Positions 1-6,219 of a stretch of 9,623 bases of DNA are shown here, one piece after another. The notes beneath the pieces are model-generated. The model saw only the letters and a list, made by a program, of their open reading frames with translations. It was not told the DNA's origin and searched no databases. The first letter of the stretch is position 1. The number at the start of each line of letters is the position of its first letter. The position numbers and the translations under genes were made by a program. This stretch comes from Myxococcota bacterium. Its GTDB lineage: Bacteria; Myxococcota; Polyangia; GCA-2747355; JAKLHH01. The DNA lies in assembly GCA_022710245.1 (NCBI GenBank), contig JAKLHH010000201.1, positions 1 to 9,623 of the forward strand, given 5' to 3'.

Positions 1-1380
1 ACCTGGGACGAGGATGTCTACTGGTCCTCAGGCCGCAACTACGTCCAGAATCTCCTCGGCGGTAACCTGCGGAGCAGCGCTTTCGCCTGGAACCTCGAGC
101 ACCCGGCCATGGCCAAGTGGATCTACGGCCCGGCCACCCTCGTCGCCGACGATTTCGGTCCAGCCAGGACGCTGGCCGCCATCCTCGGCGCCCTCACCTG
201 TGCTTTCGTCTTCCTCGCCGGCCGGGATCTGATCGGCCGGCGTGCCGGCCTCCTCGGCGCTGCCCTCTGCGTGGTCATGCCCCACGTGGTGGCGCACCAC
301 AAGATTATCGGCCTCGAGACGCCGTCGGGGCTCTTCTTCACCCTCGGGCTCTGGCTCTTCTTCCGGGCCCTCCGCCGCGGGGGCAACACGGGGCTGTTCC
401 TCGGCGCGGCCCTCTTCGCGGGGTTCGCGCTCGCCACCCGGCTGACCAACGCCTCGCTCGTCTTCGCGATGCTGCTCCTCTACCTGTCCGCCCACTGGGA
501 GGTGATCGTCAAGGAGAGGCGTCTCCCGGTCAGCCTCACCCTCGGGCTCGTGCCCGTCATCATCCTCCTCGTCTTCTTCGGCATCTGGCCCTACCTCTGG
601 AGCAACCCGCTCCAGCACCTCGGCGAGATGCTGGTGCACTGGCGGCCCGACCCGTTCCAGGAGCTCTTCCTCGGCAAGGAGCAGGACCCGGCGCTCTACT
701 ACTTCCCGCTCTACTTCGCGGTGACGATGCCGGTCGGCGCGCTCGCCGCCACGCTCGTCGGGGTGGGGCGGATCGCCTGGCGCCGCGACCTCGGCCACCT
801 AGCCGCGCTGCTCTGGCTCCTCGGGCCCTTCGTGGTGATGCTCTCGCCGCTCGCGCGGGACGGCGTCCGCTACCTCTACCCGGCGCTCGCCGGCGGCTGC
901 CTGGTGGCGGCGGCCGGGCTCGACTGGATCGCGGTCGGCGTCGCCCGGCTCCTGCGGCGGCCGCGGGCGGCGGGGCCGGCGAGCGGCCTGCTGGGGACCG
1001 CCTGCGTCCTCTACGTCCTCGGCAGCGGCCTCGCCGTGCACCCCTACTACCTCGACTACTACAACGAGGCGGTGGGCGGCACCGAGACCGTCGAGCGCAA
1101 GCGCTGGTTCGAGGTCGCCTGGTGGGGCGAGGGGCTGCGCGAGGCGCAGGACTACGTGGGGCGCGTGGCGCCGCGCGGCGCGAAGGTGAAGATCGTCGCC
1201 AACCCGCGGCACCTGATCGATCTGCGGCCTGACCTCGTCTGGACCGAGGACGCGAAGGCGGACTACATCATCTACAATCGCATGTTCAGCGGTCCGCTCC
1301 GCGCGCCGGGGCACCGGGTGGCCTACGTGGTCCGCGCGGGGCGTGCGCCGCTCGCCTGGGTCTACGTGCGGGAGCCCTGA
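1..1380 (+). CDS. GT39/PMT-like membrane glycosyltransferase, 5' end missing
   Basis: The reading frame is open from base 1 to the TGA at 1378-1380 (459 residues visible); the start lies upstream of the window. Seen: a WDED motif at visible residues 2-5, then an EHP motif at 33-35 followed by AMAKW, then about nine or ten hydrophobic segments (roughly 56-74, 82-97, 107-124, 131-163, 178-197, 235-256, 267-284, 291-309, 328-344), an RYLYPAL segment at 290-296, and a soluble C-terminal tail from about 345. In the GT39/ArnT/PMT family the acidic pair in the first extracytoplasmic loop is catalytic, the EHPP-like motif follows it, and a polyprenyl-phosphate sugar is the donor. The visible part therefore probably lacks only a short cytoplasmic tail and the first membrane helix. 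The protein should sit in the inner membrane and move a sugar from a lipid carrier to a glycan, lipid or protein; the acceptor cannot be read from sequence. The next gene converges on it, so any operon partners lie to the left. Family is fairly certain, substrate unknown. Confidence 0.9.
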   Translation, partial: TWDEDVYWSSGRNYVQNLLGGNLRSSAFAWNLEHPAMAKWIYGPATLVADDFGPARTLAAILGALTCAFVFLAGRDLIGRRAGLLGAALCVVMPHVVAHHKIIGLETPSGLFFTLGLWLFFRALRRGGNTGLFLGAALFAGFALATRLTNASLVFAMLLLYLSAHWEVIVKERRLPVSLTLGLVPVIILLVFFGIWPYLWSNPLQHLGEMLVHWRPDPFQELFLGKEQDPALYYFPLYFAVTMPVGALAATLVGVGRIAWRRDLGHLAALLWLLGPFVVMLSPLARDGVRYLYPALAGGCLVAAAGLDWIAVGVARLLRRPRAAGPASGLLGTACVLYVLGSGLAVHPYYLDYYNEAVGGTETVERKRWFEVAWWGEGLREAQDYVGRVAPRGAKVKIVANPRHLIDLRPDLVWTEDAKADYIIYNRMFSGPLRAPGHRVAYVVRAGRAPLAWVYVREP

Positions 1381-1415
1381 GGCGCCCCGGCCGGCGGGCC
1401 CGCGGCCCCGCGCGT

Positions 1416-1451
1416 CGGCCTCAGTGGTACCGCGGCGGCCTCAGTCGTACC
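1416..1451. repeat. Imperfect tandem repeat, 20-bp period, duplicating a stop region
   Basis: A 16-mer CGGCCTCAGTGGTACC at 1416-1431 recurs as CGGCCTCAGTCGTACC at 1436-1451 with one mismatch. The second copy carries the last codons and stop of the minus-strand TIGR02996/LRR gene; the first lies just beyond it in the convergent intergenic gap. It looks like a small local duplication of the 3' end of that gene. No function is evident. Confidence 0.6.
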
Positions 1452-2445
1452 AGTTGAGGTCCGCGTGAGAGAGGTACGGCTCGTAGTCCGAGCCCGGGCT
1501 CGGGCTGGCGCCGCTCGCCTTCATCGCGCGCTTCAGCTCCTCGGCCTGCGCCGCCGGCACCCGCGCGTCCCAGAGCGAGACGTTGCAGAGACGAGGGCAG
1601 GCGAGGAGCGGCGAGACGTCAGTGACCGGCGTCCCGGAGAGGTCGAGCTGCTCGAGGAGCGGGTGCCCGGCGAGCGGCTGGAGGTCGGTGACCGCGCTGC
1701 CCTGCAGGAGCAGCTTGCGGAGCGGGAGCGCCCGCAGGGGCGCGAGGTCGCTCACCGGCGCGCCGCGCAGGTCGAGCCAGCAGAGGCGGGGCAGCCCGGC
1801 GAGCGGCGCGAGGTCGGTGAGCCTGTGCAGCTTGGCCCAGCGCAGCTCGAGGGTCTCGAGCGCGCCGAGGTGTGCCACCCAGCGCAGGTCGGCGAGCTCC
1901 TCGTCGCGCAGCGAGAGGCTTCGCAGCAGCAGGGCGTGTGGGTCGCGGAGGAGCGCGAGGCCCTGGTCGCGCATCGGCTGCGTCCAGCACCAGGTGCCGA
2001 TCGAGTCGATGAAGCCGCGCCGCCAGCGGATCGACGCGCTCGCGGAGTCGCCGATGCCGTCGCTGCCGCGCTCGACGGGCCCGAGCTTGAAGGCGAGCAT
2101 CCGCTGCGCGAGGAGCGGGTAGCGCGGCACGTGGCGCTCCTCGATGATGCGGGTGAGGAGCGCGGTCGCGCGCACCTTCAGCTTGCGCTGGCGAGGTGGC
2201 TCGTCCTCGGCGGCGATGGAGAGCGTGATCAGCTCGCCGAGCGGGTGCCCCTTCGACTGCAGCCAGTCGGCGTAGACGAGCCAGGTCGCGCGATCGTCAG
2301 GCGCGGCGACGACCGCGGCCTCGAGCGCGGGGTCGCGGAGCTCGCTGAGGTCAGGGACCGCGGGCGCCGTGCTCGCCACCTTCGGGGTGGGGGCTGGGGC
2401 CGCGGGATTCGGGGCGGTCTTCTTCGGGGCGGTCTTCCTGGCCAT
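1441..2445 (-). CDS. TIGR02996-domain leucine-rich-repeat protein
   Basis: 334 residues, with no signal peptide or membrane segment, so probably cytoplasmic. Order of parts: a Lys/Ala/Pro-rich N-terminus (1-30), then a TIGR02996-like segment (about 37-78) with the hallmark DDRATWLVYADWLQSKGHPLG at 50-70. Next comes a helical spacer (80-120) and the GFIDSI strand (144-149) that usually leads into the repeats of this family. Leucine-rich repeats of about 22 residues follow (about 174-292, for example LCWLDLRGAPVSDLAPL and LEQLDLSGTPVTDVSPL), ending in a short tail. TIGR02996 is a repeat-companion domain known from myxobacteria and planctomycetes, usually in large paralogous families without assigned function; the repeats suggest protein binding. 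The ATG at 2445 has a strong GGAGG Shine-Dalgarno about 7 nt upstream. The gene starts 16 nt after the stop of the lipoprotein gene read in the same direction, so the two are probably cotranscribed. Architecture is clear, role unknown. Confidence 0.87.
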   Translation of the reverse strand: MARKTAPKKTAPNPAAPAPTPKVASTAPAVPDLSELRDPALEAAVVAAPDDRATWLVYADWLQSKGHPLGELITLSIAAEDEPPRQRKLKVRATALLTRIIEERHVPRYPLLAQRMLAFKLGPVERGSDGIGDSASASIRWRRGFIDSIGTWCWTQPMRDQGLALLRDPHALLLRSLSLRDEELADLRWVAHLGALETLELRWAKLHRLTDLAPLAGLPRLCWLDLRGAPVSDLAPLRALPLRKLLLQGSAVTDLQPLAGHPLLEQLDLSGTPVTDVSPLLACPRLCNVSLWDARVPAAQAEELKRAMKASGASPSPGSDYEPYLSHADLNWYD

Positions 2446-2461
2446 GGTGCTCCTCCGTGCC

Positions 2462-3070
2462 TCAGGGTACCGGGATCGGCTTGCTGAACCCGGCCTCCCC
2501 TGCCGCGTCGATGGAGCCCTCCACCCGGTAGTGGCAGGCGTACTTGCCGCAGCCGAAGGCGACCTCGATGGTGCAGCGCGCGCCAGCCCCCGTGCCCTCG
2601 CTGGCGTAGCGCACCTGCACCGCGTGCTCCTCGGCGAGCTGGAAGTGGAGCTCGGGCCAGGGCGAGGCGCGCCAGAGCGACGCGTCAGGGGCGCACATCT
2701 CGCGCGGCCGCGAGCAGCAGGGCTCGGCCGGCACCCAGGGCGTCTGCACCCGGGCCGCGGGCGCCTTCAGGCCCGCGTGCGGGGGGAAGCGCTTCGGCAG
2801 GAGGCTGCCGCGGTCATCGTAGTGGTCGGCCAGGTGGAAGGACTTGGCCCCGACCCACAGCTTGTAGAGGGTGTCCATCGCCTCGCCCTCGGCGAGCGGG
2901 CCGCAGGTCCGGCGCTTGAGCACGGAGAGCGACGCGCCGCCCGCGTCGCTGGCCTGGCTCGAGGGCGAGGGCGGGGGCGGGGTCATCGCCGGAGGCGGGC
3001 TGGCTGGCCGGGCGCAGGCGGTGAACGTCAGGGCGAGCGGGAGGACGGCGAGCGAGCATCGGGGCGGCAC
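2462..3070 (-). CDS. Cys-rich secreted lipoprotein of unknown function, GTG start
   Basis: 202 residues starting at GTG 3070-3068. I chose this start because it gives a compact signal peptide: Arg near the N-terminus, a hydrophobic LAVLPLALTF core, then a lipobox-like FTAC with Cys19 as the lipidation site. Residues 27-45 are a Pro/Ser linker, followed by a domain with seven further cysteines (56, 118, 119, 126, 166, 174, 179), consistent with disulfides outside the cytoplasm. The last 65 residues (WPELHF..., RYASEG, FGCGKYACHYRVEG) faintly recall the C-terminal part of myxobacterial pilin-like secreted proteins; this is a weak resemblance only. The frame is open upstream to 3364 and a TTG at 3106-3104 would add 12 residues before the same signal peptide, so the exact start is uncertain. 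The chosen start codon falls in the loop of an RNA hairpin (see 3053-3083). The TIGR02996/LRR gene follows after 16 nt. Confidence 0.72.
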   Translation of the reverse strand: MPPRCSLAVLPLALTFTACARPASPPPAMTPPPPSPSSQASDAGGASLSVLKRRTCGPLAEGEAMDTLYKLWVGAKSFHLADHYDDRGSLLPKRFPPHAGLKAPAARVQTPWVPAEPCCSRPREMCAPDASLWRASPWPELHFQLAEEHAVQVRYASEGTGAGARCTIEVAFGCGKYACHYRVEGSIDAAGEAGFSKPIPVP

Positions 3071-3083
3071 CCCACGATGCTCG
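3053..3083 (-). promoter_or_regulatory. Inverted repeat; hairpin enclosing the GUG start codon
   Basis: CGAGCATCG at 3053-3061 and CGATGCTCG at 3075-3083 are perfect 9-bp inverted repeats. In the minus-strand mRNA the stem can grow by GGG (3073-3071) against CCC (3064-3062) with one bulged U (3074). That leaves a hexaloop GUGCCG whose first three bases are the proposed start codon of the Cys-rich lipoprotein. The purine-rich bases that could act as ribosome-binding site are inside the stem. It could act as a translational control element, or as DNA be an operator in the divergent promoter region. The pairing is seen; the function is inferred. Confidence 0.55.
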
Positions 3084-3176
3084 TCTCGCCCTGTGTGTGC
3101 CGTCAAGCCGAACCCGCGCCCGACAAACGTGACAGCGTGCACGCGGCGCGCGATGATCGGCGCAAGGAGCCCACCT

Positions 3177-3779
3177 ATGAGCCTGCGAGAGCGTGCGAAG
3201 ACCCTGTGGCCCCAGCTCACCCTCGTCGCGCTCGCCGCGGTGCTGGCCGGCTGCGCGCACACCCGCTTCGACGCGCAGACCATGGAGCTGCGCGTGCGCA
3301 CGCCCTGCGATGCCCTGGCGCGGACGACGCTGAAGGCGCCGATCAAGACCGACGTGAAGGGCAAGCTGCAGGCGGCCCGGGCCGCCCTCGCGGCCGGAGA
3401 GAGCGCGCGGGCGGACCAGCTCTCCGCGGCGCTCGCGGCGGAGTGCCGTGAGGAGGAGGGGCGGCGCCGCGACCTCGCCCAGATCGTGGAGGCGGTCGAG
3501 CGGCAGCGCGAGGAGATCCCGCCCCACGTCTACGCGCACTTTCACGACCTGGTCCGGCAGAGCCGCTACACCGACGCGATCGTCTGCGGCGAGGGGCTCG
3601 CCGAGGCCAACCCGAACCGCTGCGATCTGGCGCCGTCGTTGCCGGCGCGCCTCGACACCATCCCGATCGGCAAGGAGAAGCCGCAGGGGGGCGAGGAGGG
3701 CGAGCAGGGCGGCGCGCAGCAGGGCGGCGACGACGGCAGCGGCGACAGCGACGGTGAAGGCGACGGTCAGTCGGAGTGA
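3177..3779 (+). CDS. Lipoprotein with TPR-like helices and Gly/acidic C-terminal tail
   Basis: 200 residues from ATG 3177, chosen because AAGGAG (3164-3169) lies 7 nt upstream and because this start gives a textbook lipoprotein signal: RERAK, a hydrophobic stretch (12-22), then LAGC with Cys26 as the modified residue. The frame is open further upstream to 2871, but that part has no signal and runs through the opposite-strand gene. Mature protein: a short Cys44-containing segment, then Ala-rich helices at about 62-90 (LQAARAALAAGESARADQLS) and 97-147 that look like degenerate TPR helix pairs. Residues 167-200 are a low-complexity tail of Gly, Glu, Asp, Gln and Ser with GG doublets. It should be anchored in the envelope, but no known family is recognised. 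It is divergent from the Cys-rich lipoprotein gene and convergent with the COG1751 gene, 6 nt between stops. Confidence 0.85.
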   Translation: MSLRERAKTLWPQLTLVALAAVLAGCAHTRFDAQTMELRVRTPCDALARTTLKAPIKTDVKGKLQAARAALAAGESARADQLSAALAAECREEEGRRRDLAQIVEAVERQREEIPPHVYAHFHDLVRQSRYTDAIVCGEGLAEANPNRCDLAPSLPARLDTIPIGKEKPQGGEEGEQGGAQQGGDDGSGDSDGEGDGQSE

Positions 3780-3785
3780 CGTGGC

Positions 3786-4421
3786 TCAGCGCTCGCTCGG
3801 CGGGCTGACCCGCGGGCGCGCGATCAGCTCGAGGACCCGCCAGTCGGGCCACGCCGCCGCGGTGCGCACGACGATCGCCGTGTCGGCGCCGCCCCCGCCG
3901 AAGCCGGTCCCGGCCAGCGCGAGGACGTCGAGCCCCGGCGCGAGCTGCCGCCGCAGCTGCGCCGCCACGCAGCAGGTGAGCGCCACGCGGAGGCCGATCC
4001 CCACGCGATCGAGGGCGCCGAGGTCGCTCTGCGTGTAGTCGGCCACGCCCTGCCAGTCCACGCGGCAGACCTTCGCGCCGCGCTGCTCGAGGGAGGTCAC
4101 GGCCTCCTGCGAGAGGCTGGCGGGGACGCTGCGGACGCCGCTCGTGGCGAGGGCGCGGCGGTGCTCGCGGAAGCGGGGCAGGTAGTCGTGCAGCATCTCC
4201 AGCGGGAGCTCCATCCCCGGCGGGTTGCTGACGGCGATGACCGTGAAGCCCGGCGCGAAGACCTCGAGGGCGCGGCGCGCCGTCTTGCCGCTGTCGGTCG
4301 CCACCACGACGTGCTCGAGCGAGAGCTCGCGGGCGCGCTCGAGGGCGCGGCGCAGCGTGGCCTCGGTGTTCTGCGGGCCGGGCTCGGCGAAGAGCGTGAC
4401 GGTGAGGGTGAGGTCGTCCAT
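3786..4421 (-). CDS. Stand-alone pyruvate kinase C-terminal-domain protein (COG1751/AF0103-like)
   Basis: 211 residues, cytoplasmic, ATG at 4421 with GGAGG 6 nt upstream; the frame extends to 4568 but no upstream start is better supported. Seen: an N-terminal GPQNTEATLRRALERA block (15-30), the strand-loop VVVATDSGKTARRALEVF (38-55), VIAVSNPPG (61-69), and a C-terminal glycine-rich GTGFGGGGADTAIVVR (171-186) followed by ELIARPR. These match, as I recall them, the archaeal and bacterial proteins MTH1675 and AF0103, which have the fold of the pyruvate kinase C-terminal (allosteric) domain without the catalytic barrel. In pyruvate kinase this fold binds phosphosugar effectors; no enzymatic reaction is established for the stand-alone family. 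The glycine loop seems a little longer than the GTGRGADTA form I remember. It is a single-gene unit: divergent from the membrane protein gene (145 bp gap) and convergent with the lipoprotein gene. Family fairly sure, function unknown. Confidence 0.87.
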   Translation of the reverse strand: MDDLTLTVTLFAEPGPQNTEATLRRALERARELSLEHVVVATDSGKTARRALEVFAPGFTVIAVSNPPGMELPLEMLHDYLPRFREHRRALATSGVRSVPASLSQEAVTSLEQRGAKVCRVDWQGVADYTQSDLGALDRVGIGLRVALTCCVAAQLRRQLAPGLDVLALAGTGFGGGGADTAIVVRTAAAWPDWRVLELIARPRVSPPSER

Positions 4422-4452
4422 GGTGCCTCCGGCGCGAAGGGCGCCGCGGGCG

Positions 4453-4460
4453 ACGATAGC
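4453..4460 (-). promoter_or_regulatory. Candidate -10 box (GCTATCGT) of the COG1751-like gene
   Basis: On the minus strand GTGCTATCGT reads as an extended -10 (TGcTATCGT) whose end is 31 nt before the ATG, leaving room for a short leader carrying the GGAGG site. No convincing -35 is visible 16-19 bp upstream. The same GCTAYCNT word occurs before two other genes in the window. Confidence 0.4.
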
Positions 4461-4566
4461 ACGAGCCTCGCTCCGCCGGAGCCCACGCGAAGCAGCCCTG
4501 GACCCGCCCCGGCGCGGAAGAGTAGCCTCCGATCGGACGTAGACCCTTGCCGGCCCGGAGGACCGC

Positions 4567-5349
4567 ATGAGCGCGACGAGCGAGCGTCAGGTCAGCTTCG
4601 GCCTGGTCCTCCTCGTGGGCCTCGGCCTCGCGCTGGGCGCCGGCGCCGGCGCGGGCTTGGCGCTGCGCGCGCTGGCGCCCTTCCTCGGACAGCTCACCCA
4701 CGCCGCGCTCGCCACCGTCGCCGCGCTCGCCGGGCTGGGGCTGATGCTCGCGCTCCTGCGGCCTCGCCTGCGGGCCCTCGACTGGCTGGGGCTGGCGCTC
4801 GCGCCCGCGGCCATCGCCGCGGGGACCTGGCTCCTCTGGGAGCACTGGCACCTCACGCTCTGGGTGGACAACGGCAGCGACGCCGCGGTCAGGGTGCGGC
4901 TCGCCGGCCGCGAGCTGGCCGGGGTCCCGGCCGGCGCGCAGCAGCGACTGCTGGTCCCTCGCGGGCTGGCGCCGCTCGAGACGATCAGCGCCGCCGGCGC
5001 TGTCCTCGATCGCGTGGCGCAGCCCGAGCTCTTGCGCCTGGAGCTGCAGGTGGTCGAGGTCCCGGCCCGGCTCGACGGTGCCATCCACGTCCTCAACGTG
5101 GGCGGCCGCCACTGCTACCAGCTCGAGGAGGGCGAGTACCACGAGCGCGAGGGCACCACCGTCCTCAGCTCGAGGCCCGCGCTGCGGGTGCGCAAGGGCT
5201 ACTTCGCCACCCGCGCGGACTTCGTCTTCGCGCCGCTCCCCAACCTGATCACGCTGCCCGTCGGCCGCGGCCCGGGCGGCGAGGGGCTGGGCTACCCTCT
5301 CGGCGTCACCCGCCACGCGCTGGTCGTGATCCCCTGCGAGGGCCGCTGA
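4567..5349 (+). CDS. Three-TM membrane protein with beta-rich extracytoplasmic domain
   Basis: 260 residues from ATG 4567, preceded by GGAGG (4557-4561) 5 nt upstream. Three hydrophobic segments at about 11-35, 43-65 and 71-93, rich in Ala, Leu and Gly, are separated by a short polar/charged loop (RPRLRALD at 65-72). From about 95 the protein becomes soluble and beta-rich: LTLWVDNGSDAAVRVRLAGR (96-115), PAGAQQRLLVPRG (121-133), then AIHVLNVGGRHCYQLEEGEY (172-191) and DFVFAPLPNLITLPV (218-232). Positively charged residues between segments two and three, and few at the N-terminus, make an outside location for the domain likely but not certain. The first soluble strands resemble PEGA-like surface modules ('value plus G-loop' repeats). 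Cys183 and Cys257 could pair. I do not recognise a named family. It is divergent from the COG1751 gene and convergent with the DUF1707 gene. Confidence 0.83.
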   Translation: MSATSERQVSFGLVLLVGLGLALGAGAGAGLALRALAPFLGQLTHAALATVAALAGLGLMLALLRPRLRALDWLGLALAPAAIAAGTWLLWEHWHLTLWVDNGSDAAVRVRLAGRELAGVPAGAQQRLLVPRGLAPLETISAAGAVLDRVAQPELLRLELQVVEVPARLDGAIHVLNVGGRHCYQLEEGEYHEREGTTVLSSRPALRVRKGYFATRADFVFAPLPNLITLPVGRGPGGEGLGYPLGVTRHALVVIPCEGR

Positions 5350-5357
5350 GCCGCCGA

Positions 5358-5380
5358 AGCCCGCGAAGGCTGTTCTTGTG
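5358..5380 (+). terminator. Weak possible terminator after the three-TM gene
   Basis: AGCC (5358-5361) can pair with GGCT (5368-5371) around a CGCGAA loop and is followed by the T-richest run in the gap, GTTCTTGTG. An outer GCCGCC/GGCGGC pairing brackets it. The inner stem is only 4 bp, so this is tentative. Confidence 0.25.
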
Positions 5381-5395
5381 CGACGTGGCGGCGAG

Positions 5396-6163
5396 CTAGC
5401 CGCGCCCGTCCCCGCCTCCCTCCGGCTCCCCTGCGCCTCCGCTCCTGCCCTCCGGCAGCGCCCGCAGCTCGCGCCCGCCGTGGCGCAGCGCGCGTCGCTC
5501 CGCGCGCCGCTCGGCGCGCAGGCGGCGGCGGCTCTCGCGCGAGCTCTCGCCCGGCAGCCGCGTCTCGACGGTGACGCCGCCGAGGATGGCGAAGCCGCTG
5601 ATGCGGAGGAGCGGCGCGTCGGGGTCGGGCGCGGCCGAGGAGCGGCTGAGGTGCTCGAAGCCGCTCAGCACGCCCGAGCCCTCCATCTCCACCGCCAGCC
5701 CCGGCGGGACCAGGATCTCGGTGCCGCCGAGCAGGCTGAAGATGCTCACCTCGGAGACGCCGCCGGCGAAGACCGCCTCGCGGAAGTCGAGCTTGGTGCC
5801 GCCGAGGACGGAGACGACGCGCAGGTGCCGCGGCACCACCCACGAGCCCCGGCGCTCGGTGCCGCTGAGGACGTTGATGATCTTCCTCCGCTCCGGCGCC
5901 TGCTGGGTGAGCGCGACCTGCTGCGGCGGGCGGACCGCCAGCGCCTGGGTGGGCGCCGCTCCGGCCGCGGGCTCGGCGGGGGCGGGCAGGTCCGCGGTCA
6001 GCGCCTCGAGCTCGCCCAGCGTCCTGGCGCGGTGGGCGAGGTCGAGCCGGTGCTCGAAGACGTCCACCTCGAGGAGGTCCTGGGCGAACGCGTCGCTGAG
6101 GACGGCGATCACGCGCTCGCGACCGTCGCGCAGCGCCACCAGGCTGGTCGGCTTCTCGTCCAT
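5396..6163 (-). CDS. DUF1707 + LiaF C-terminal-like (cell-wall-active antibiotic response) protein
   Basis: 255 residues with no signal peptide or membrane segment. Residues about 8-60 (LVALRDGRERVIAVLSDAFA, then EVDVFEHRLDLAHRARTLGELEALTADLP) match the DUF1707 SHOCT-like helical domain. A Pro/Ala/Gln linker (61-90) leads to a beta-ladder (about 94-202) like the C-terminal domain of LiaF (DUF2154). Its turns repeat: NVLSGTERRG (97), SVLGGTKLDF (118), SLLGGTEILV (143), GVLSGFEHL (164), AILGGVTVET (192). The tail (203-255) is Arg-rich, then Gly-rich. Membrane-anchored relatives such as LiaF sense or repress cell-envelope stress signalling; here the anchor is missing, so a cytoplasmic adaptor is plausible but unproven. 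The ATG at 6163 has no Shine-Dalgarno and TATCAT ends only 8 nt upstream, suggesting a leaderless mRNA. A GTG eight codons in (6139-6137) is an alternative start close to where many DUF1707 proteins begin. It lies 57 nt after the reductase gene in the same direction. Confidence 0.87.
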   Translation of the reverse strand: MDEKPTSLVALRDGRERVIAVLSDAFAQDLLEVDVFEHRLDLAHRARTLGELEALTADLPAPAEPAAGAAPTQALAVRPPQQVALTQQAPERRKIINVLSGTERRGSWVVPRHLRVVSVLGGTKLDFREAVFAGGVSEVSIFSLLGGTEILVPPGLAVEMEGSGVLSGFEHLSRSSAAPDPDAPLLRISGFAILGGVTVETRLPGESSRESRRRLRAERRAERRALRHGGRELRALPEGRSGGAGEPEGGGDGRG

Positions 6164-6171
6164 GGCGGCAG

Positions 6172-6179
6172 ATGATAGC
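6172..6179 (-). promoter_or_regulatory. Candidate -10 box (GCTATCAT), apparently leaderless promoter
   Basis: TATCAT (minus strand, 6177-6172) matches TATAAT at five of six positions and stops 8 nt before the ATG of the DUF1707 gene, so transcription would begin at or within a few bases of the start codon. The absence of any purine-rich ribosome site in the 8 nt between fits a leaderless transcript. No good -35 is visible. Confidence 0.45.
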
Positions 6180-6219
6180 TCGGAACGCTCCGCTGCGCCG
6201 CAGCCCCTCGTCGCCGGCG

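Noticed and set aside
28..1314. Minus-strand open frames opposite the glycosyltransferase.
   Set aside because: Composition (runs of E, R, P, G) is typical of antisense frames in GC-rich genes, while the plus strand has clear membrane segments and family motifs.
1381..1440. A bidirectional terminator at the GCGGGCCCGC palindrome (1394-1403).
   Set aside because: The stem is short, there is no T-rich tract on either side, and such palindromes are expected by chance at this GC content.
1465..2487. A plus-strand open frame opposite the LRR gene.
   Set aside because: No recognisable motifs, Arg/Glu-rich mirror of the LRR codons; the minus strand has TIGR02996 and repeats plus a GGAGG site.
3071..3364. 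N-terminal extension of the Cys-rich lipoprotein up to 3364.
   Set aside because: It would overlap the divergent lipoprotein gene and place about 98 residues before a signal peptide that must be N-terminal.
3343..5316. A 657-codon minus-strand open frame spanning three genes.
   Set aside because: Low-complexity Arg/Ala/Pro composition and no domains; it lies antisense to the lipoprotein and three-TM genes and out of frame with the COG1751-like gene.
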